Shown here one piece after another: positions 59,841-64,000 of a DNA stretch of 64,000 nt. Location of the stretch: positions 1,232,001 through 1,296,000 of the forward strand of contig NZ_CP049740.1 of NCBI RefSeq assembly GCF_011100465.1, in the 5' to 3' direction. The notes beneath the pieces were generated by a model. The model was given only the letters and a program-made list of their open reading frames with translations. It had not been told where the DNA came from and did no database searches. Made by a program: the position numbers and the translations under genes. Every line of letters begins with the position of its first letter. Position 1 is the stretch's first letter. The DNA comes from Jeotgalibaca arthritidis (GTDB taxonomy: Bacteria; Bacillota; Bacilli; Lactobacillales; Aerococcaceae).

Positions 59841-59881
59841 AAAGAGGTTCAGCACAACTAAGGGTTTGAACCTCTTTTTAT
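59841..59881 (+). terminator. Hairpin terminator between uxaE and uxaC
   Basis: The stem AAAGAGGTTCA/TGAACCTCTTT with a 15-base loop and a TTTTTA tail. It partly uncouples uxaC from the upstream operon, and rules out the longer uxaC frame that would start inside it. Confidence 0.8.
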
Positions 59882-59907
59882 ACTTAAAAATGGAGGCGGA
59901 ACGATTT

Positions 59908-61314
59908 ATGACTTTTATTCACCAAGACTTTATGTTAACTAATGAAACAGCTAAACACCTTTACCATAGCTATGCAGAAAAAATGCCTATTTTTGACTAC
60001 CACTGTCATTTGATTCCAGATTGGATTGCGGATGACCATGTCTTCTCTGATATTACAGAATTATGGCTAGCAGGCGACCACTACAAGTGGCGGGCGATGC
60101 GAGCGAATGGTGTGCCTGAAGAAAAAATTACTGGCAATGCGTCACCAGAAGAAAAGTTTGCTGCGTGGGCAGAAACGGCAGAGAACACGATTGGGAACCC
60201 ATTATTCCATTGGACGCAGTTGGAACTAAAACGTTACTTTGATATTGATGACTTATTAACGAAAGACAATTGGAAGGACATCTATGACCGTGCGAATCAA
60301 GTTCTAAAAGAAAAACAACTAACTGCTCGCAAGTTGATTGAACAATCAAACGTGACCTTTGTTGGAACAACTGATAACCCAACGGATGATTTAGCAGCAC
60401 ATGACCGTATTTTAGCTGATGAGTCATTTTCAGTTACCGTCGCACCATCATTTAGACCAGATGAGGCTTTCCATATTGAGGATAGCCGTTTTGTTGGTTT
60501 CTTAGACCGTATGACCGCTATTTTCGGTAATCCGCCAGCAACATATCAGGAATTACTGGCTCAATTGGAAGAACGCATTAACTACTTTGATGAGAGAGGA
60601 ACACTTGCGTCAGACCATGCCTTAGAAAATATGGTTTATAGCCCTGCAACAGACGAGGAAATCGAAGCTATTTTCCAAAAAGCATTGCAACAAGCAAGCA
60701 TTACAACCGATGAAAAAGAAAAATATTTGACTCGCATTCTGATTGATCTCGGCGAGTTATATGCAGATCGTGGTTGGGCAATGCAAATCCATTTTGGTGC
60801 GTTGCGCAACAATAACGATTACTGGTACGACCGCTTGGGAGCAGATGTTGGCTTCGACTCTATCCATGATTCAGTTAACGATGGTCGCCGTCTCAACCAA
60901 TTGTTAAATGCGATGGCACGCAATGAAAAATTGCCAAAAATGATTATTTACAATTTAAACCCAACACAAAACTATGTTGTAGCTAGTGCGGTTGGAAACT
61001 TCCAAGTTAATAACGAAGGTATTAAGAGTAAGGTTCAATTTGGAGCTGGTTGGTGGTTTAACGATACGGAAGAAGGCATGCTCAACCAAATGAAAGCATT
61101 AGCTGATCACGGTTTATTAATGAACTTTGTTGGTATGCTGACAGATTCACGTAGTTTTGTCTCTTATCCGCGCCATGAGTATTTCCGCCGTATTTTATGT
61201 CAGTTCGTTGGCGAACAAGTGGAAAGTGGCAAGTTCCCTAACAGCGAACCTTTATTAAAACGACTGATTGAAAATGTTTGCTACCACAATGCTGTTAACT
61301 ACTTTAAAAAATAA
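59908..61314 (+). CDS. uxaC: Uronate isomerase UxaC
   Basis: The 468-residue metal-dependent isomerase has IFDYHCHLIPDWIADD (His pair at residues ~27-29), HWTQLELKRYF and the late FNDTEEGMLNQM region. It converts galacturonate to tagaturonate and glucuronate to fructuronate, directly upstream of UxaE in the pathway. ATG 59908 follows TGGAGG; the frame extends to 59866, but that lies in the terminator. Confidence 0.95.
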   Translation: MTFIHQDFMLTNETAKHLYHSYAEKMPIFDYHCHLIPDWIADDHVFSDITELWLAGDHYKWRAMRANGVPEEKITGNASPEEKFAAWAETAENTIGNPLFHWTQLELKRYFDIDDLLTKDNWKDIYDRANQVLKEKQLTARKLIEQSNVTFVGTTDNPTDDLAAHDRILADESFSVTVAPSFRPDEAFHIEDSRFVGFLDRMTAIFGNPPATYQELLAQLEERINYFDERGTLASDHALENMVYSPATDEEIEAIFQKALQQASITTDEKEKYLTRILIDLGELYADRGWAMQIHFGALRNNNDYWYDRLGADVGFDSIHDSVNDGRRLNQLLNAMARNEKLPKMIIYNLNPTQNYVVASAVGNFQVNNEGIKSKVQFGAGWWFNDTEEGMLNQMKALADHGLLMNFVGMLTDSRSFVSYPRHEYFRRILCQFVGEQVESGKFPNSEPLLKRLIENVCYHNAVNYFKK

Positions 61315-61325
61315 ACGTTTATAGA

Positions 61326-61367
61326 TTGATCACATTGCCGTAACAGCTGTTGCACAAATGTGATCAA
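61326..61367 (+). terminator. Hairpin after uxaC
   Basis: A perfect 11-bp inverted repeat TTGATCACATT/AATGTGATCAA with a 20-base loop, ending in AAAAA on this strand; it could be a terminator or a protein-binding palindrome. Confidence 0.5.
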
Positions 61368-61370
61368 AAA

Positions 61371-61467
61371 GGCAGCCCCGACATGCGTTTCCCGAATAAT
61401 ACTCGGATGGTCTACGACCACCCTGCGTTTTTTCGGTCCAACGATTCGGGGCTAAACGCCTTTTTTC
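61371..61467 (+). ncRNA. Candidate structured RNA or long-hairpin terminator
   Basis: GGC.AGCCCCGA (61371-61381) pairs with TCGGGGCT....GCC (61446-61460), followed by a T6 run. Inside are GGTCTACGACC (61409-61419) and further partial pairings, including two GCGTTT segments. The region holds no ORF. It lies between uxaC and the sensor kinase gene. It could be a regulatory leader of the kinase operon or simply a terminator. Confidence 0.4.
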
Positions 61468-61527
61468 CCACTCTCGTTAATGATTAGAAGATTAAATAAA
61501 GGAATAATAATGGAGGGTCTGGTTTGT

Positions 61528-63297
61528 ATGTTGCTTAAAAAGAAACTGTTTCATTCACTTAGTTCAACCATCAATGCATTCTATCTAATTCTTATTCTTT
61601 TGTTTACCCTTTTAACGACTTCAATTATTTATTATGTGGCGAGCTCGCAAGTCTCTCGTAATACAGAAACGACCATGGATAGCGTCCTTCAACAGAAGAT
61701 GTCTTATTTTTCTGACCTTTACCGTAATAGCTTTGAGCAGTTTTATCGATTAACAAAGGATCAAGCAGTTAGCCAATTAGCTGAAAGCGGTCGGCTGTCG
61801 TCTAATAATTATTTGGCCCTTTCAGAGCAGATGGAGCATCTTTTTCGGCAAAACGCCTCCTTCGTAGACTCGCTCTACTTAAATATTAATGGCTACGTGT
61901 TGACGCAAAGCGACCAGCAAAGTTTAAATCCTGACTTTAACCATTATGGGTTTTATGACTTATCAGTAAAGGGAAATGAGGATTACTATTGGCTGAATAA
62001 CCATACGGATTATATCTTTGACCGCCAACAAGCAGTTCAAACCGTCTACCATTTAGTTAAAGATGAAGCTGACAACCCAATTGGGATTATTGTGATGAAT
62101 TTAAAGACAGCTTTAGTAGAGCGGGCGCTGTTAGATCTATCATTGGGTGACTCGTACATGATGATTTTGTCGCCTGATACGTATCATGTTTCAGAAGATG
62201 CGCCTAGTAACACGGCTATTAACCATGTCATTTATCAAAGTTTTCGTAAAGGCCAATTGTCAACACTTGATCAACCCTTGGAAGATCATGATGGTAATCG
62301 TTATAACTTGAGAACGGCCATTCTCGGCACCAACAAGTGGCGGTTCGTACTCGTTACACCGAAAGCACGTCTGTTTGATTCAAAGATGACGCTCGTCTTA
62401 CTCTTTAGTGTGCTGGCACTTTTATTAGCCTTAGTAGCGGTATTCTTTTTGAGAATGATTAACCGTTATTTGTCATCGCCTATTAAAAAAATGGCAGATA
62501 GCATGATGACAACAACTACCTATCATGAAAAACTAAGCTGGTCAGATGACATTCCACAAGAATTAGTCATTTTATATCAAACTTATAACCGCTTAACTGA
62601 TCGTAATGTTCAGTTGGTTGAAGAGTCGACTGCTCAGCAACAGGAAAAGATGGCGCTAGAAGTTGCCTTATTACATGCTCAAATCAATCCGCATTTCTTA
62701 TACAACACCTTATTTTCGATTAAGGGTTTGTGTGATATGGGAATGAATGAAGAGGCAAGTCTGATGATTAGTAATCTGTCTGATTTCTTCCGAACAAGTT
62801 TAAGTCGTGGTAAGGAAGTGATTAGTCTTGCTGAAGAAGTGAAAAATATCAAAAGTTATCTCTATATGATGGAGATGCGTTATGGTGACTTTTTTACTTA
62901 CACTATAGCTATTCCAGAACGCTTTTATAGCTATCAAATTGTAAAGCTAAGCTTACAACCCCTTGTTGAGAATGCAATCTATCATGGCGTGATGAAGGAT
63001 GAGAAGAAAGGCATGATTACCATAGTGGCCAAAGAAGAGGGGGATGATCTTATCATTATCGTTTCAGACAATGGAAAAGGGATTCCACCAAATCGCTTAA
63101 AGCTTATTCAAGACGAAATTCATACGCCTTATGTGACGGGGAGTCGGGAAGAAACAGGTGTTGGCTTACGCAGTGTTCATATTAGAATTCGGAATCGCTA
63201 TGGCGAGCGCTACGGTATGAGTATGGCTAGTGTTGAAGGGCAAGGGACAAGGATTATAATCCGTATGCCAAAGATGAAGGAGGATCATCATGTTTAA
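61528..63297 (+). CDS. Sensor histidine kinase, YesM/LytS type
   Basis: ATG 61528 (MLLKKKLFHSL) lies 11 bases after GGAGG. The 589-residue kinase has two membrane helices (about 15-37 and 290-312) around an extracellular sensor domain and a HAMP-like linker (INRYLSSPIKKMADSM). The His_kinase domain has phospho-acceptor His389 in INPHFLYNTLFS, then LQPLVENAIYHGV (N box) and DNGKGIPPN (G box). YesM-type kinases respond to sugars and signal to the YesN-type regulator that follows with overlap. Confidence 0.92.
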   Translation: MLLKKKLFHSLSSTINAFYLILILLFTLLTTSIIYYVASSQVSRNTETTMDSVLQQKMSYFSDLYRNSFEQFYRLTKDQAVSQLAESGRLSSNNYLALSEQMEHLFRQNASFVDSLYLNINGYVLTQSDQQSLNPDFNHYGFYDLSVKGNEDYYWLNNHTDYIFDRQQAVQTVYHLVKDEADNPIGIIVMNLKTALVERALLDLSLGDSYMMILSPDTYHVSEDAPSNTAINHVIYQSFRKGQLSTLDQPLEDHDGNRYNLRTAILGTNKWRFVLVTPKARLFDSKMTLVLLFSVLALLLALVAVFFLRMINRYLSSPIKKMADSMMTTTTYHEKLSWSDDIPQELVILYQTYNRLTDRNVQLVEESTAQQQEKMALEVALLHAQINPHFLYNTLFSIKGLCDMGMNEEASLMISNLSDFFRTSLSRGKEVISLAEEVKNIKSYLYMMEMRYGDFFTYTIAIPERFYSYQIVKLSLQPLVENAIYHGVMKDEKKGMITIVAKEEGDDLIIIVSDNGKGIPPNRLKLIQDEIHTPYVTGSREETGVGLRSVHIRIRNRYGERYGMSMASVEGQGTRIIIRMPKMKEDHHV

Positions 63298-64000
63298 AGT
63301 TGTGATTGCAGAAGATGACCGTATTATTAGACGGGCTATTTCAAATGCCAACTGGGCAAGTATTAACGCAACGGTTGTTGGTGAGGCAGCACACGGTCAA
63401 GCTGCACTTGAATTAGTTCGAAAGGAGCAGCCCCACCTCTTAATTACAGATATTAATATGCCGTTTATGACAGGCATTGAGCTGGCAAAAACCTTACGCC
63501 AAGAGGGAAATCAAACACGAATGATTTTCTTAACTGGCTATGACGATTTTGAGTATTTACACCAAGCGCTCTTACTCAAGTCAGATGACTATCTACTTAA
63601 GCCTGTTAAGTTAGAAGATCTGTTAGATAAAGCCAGCCTTGCTTTATCTGCTTGGCAAACAGCTCATCAAACGAAAGAACAACTGGAGCGCGGTTTACCC
63701 TTATTACACGAAAAATTTATTTCTGATCTATTGTTTGATTCAGAGGCTATGACAGAAAAAGATATTGTGGCTTCTCTGGATCAAATGGGCATTCAGTTGA
63801 ATGGGCCTGCGTATGCAGTGACCACTGTTTTTTCTTTAAATGAAGAAACGGAGCAACTAATCAACCAACTAAACCCTTATCTTCAAAAGGGCATTCATGA
63901 TTTGATGGTTTATCAAAATAATGAAGTATTTATTATCCATTCGTTAGTCGAGCAACCAGACCAGCTCGATGATTTTCGGGCGACTATTCGCCAAGACTAT
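63290..64000 (+). CDS. Response regulator, YesN type (cut by window end)
   Basis: ATG 63290 overlaps the kinase stop. The receiver domain is complete: acidic IAEDDRII, phospho-acceptor Asp54 in LLITDINMPF, and the Lys in LLKPVKLEDL. The following middle domain runs off the window; an AraC-type DNA-binding domain is expected beyond. Its likely targets are the transporter and enzyme genes of this locus. Confidence 0.9.
   Translation, partial: MFKVVIAEDDRIIRRAISNANWASINATVVGEAAHGQAALELVRKEQPHLLITDINMPFMTGIELAKTLRQEGNQTRMIFLTGYDDFEYLHQALLLKSDDYLLKPVKLEDLLDKASLALSAWQTAHQTKEQLERGLPLLHEKFISDLLFDSEAMTEKDIVASLDQMGIQLNGPAYAVTTVFSLNEETEQLINQLNPYLQKGIHDLMVYQNNEVFIIHSLVEQPDQLDDFRATIRQDY

Noticed and set aside
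59866..59907. Upstream extension of uxaC
   Set aside because: It starts within the terminator hairpin after uxaE and lacks a ribosome-binding site; ATG 59908 has TGGAGG.

Overview
The window reads as low-GC Gram-positive DNA of the order Lactobacillales. The resistance genes are of the enterococcal/streptococcal/staphylococcal pool. The chromosome-like right half (phospholipid cluster, pectin locus, YesS/YesM/YesN-type regulators) would suit a Carnobacteriaceae/Aerococcaceae- or Enterococcus-like host. I cannot name the species, and no rRNA or tRNA gene is visible.

Layout. (1) 1-3000: accessory DNA with an orphan gene between two short palindromic sites, a decayed DnaD-type replication gene, a chimeric P-loop/membrane ORF and a LytTR/DUF3021 pair. 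(2) 3000-19130: an Inc18 (pSM19035/pAMbeta1/pRE25-like) plasmid segment: serine recombinase, topoisomerase, erm(B) with its leader peptide, an omega-methyltransferase fusion, ant(6)-Ia, an apt-like gene, a frameshifted spw, lsa(E) and lnu(B), then the partition/addiction genes delta-omega-epsilon-zeta. Omega heptad operators occur four times. No replication initiator or copy-control gene is visible, so this looks like an integrated or rearranged plasmid fragment. (3) 19130-30600: a MITE-like element, then a run of one- or two-gene units (Xre+membrane protein, TetR+PH-like protein, CPBP protease, GNAT, small membrane proteins, toxin-antitoxin). The units are separated by two kinds of short conserved site. 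An IS21-family element, itself carrying an IS3-family element, is inserted in this run. (4) 30600-33500: a resolvase, a GNAT gene behind a likely translational attenuator, and decayed genes. (5) 33545-41410: uppP, a glycosyltransferase remnant and a tight six-gene operon (CarS-like, CDP-alcohol phosphatidyltransferase, phosphatidylserine-decarboxylase-like, UbiA, PEP-utilising enzyme, GNAT-like) that mirrors the late steps of archaeal-type phospholipid synthesis. (6) 41454-64000: an exonuclease and a flavoprotein, then a large pectin/galacturonate locus: esterases, GH28, CE8, GH105, GH43, an Lpl-type ABC importer, YesL, UxaE, UxaC, an AraC regulator and a YesM/YesN-type two-component system (the last gene cut by the window end).

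Most interesting signal: in the accessory region, gene units are bounded by seven copies of a 28-bp 11-6-11 imperfect palindrome resembling XerC/XerD (dif) core sites, all in one orientation, and seven copies of a 30-bp 11-8-11 palindrome. In four places both occur in one composite block with hairpins. The arrangement resembles a gene-cassette array of the p-dif kind in a Firmicute. Two 164-bp composite copies are direct repeats bracketing 28.4 kb that includes all the resistance genes.
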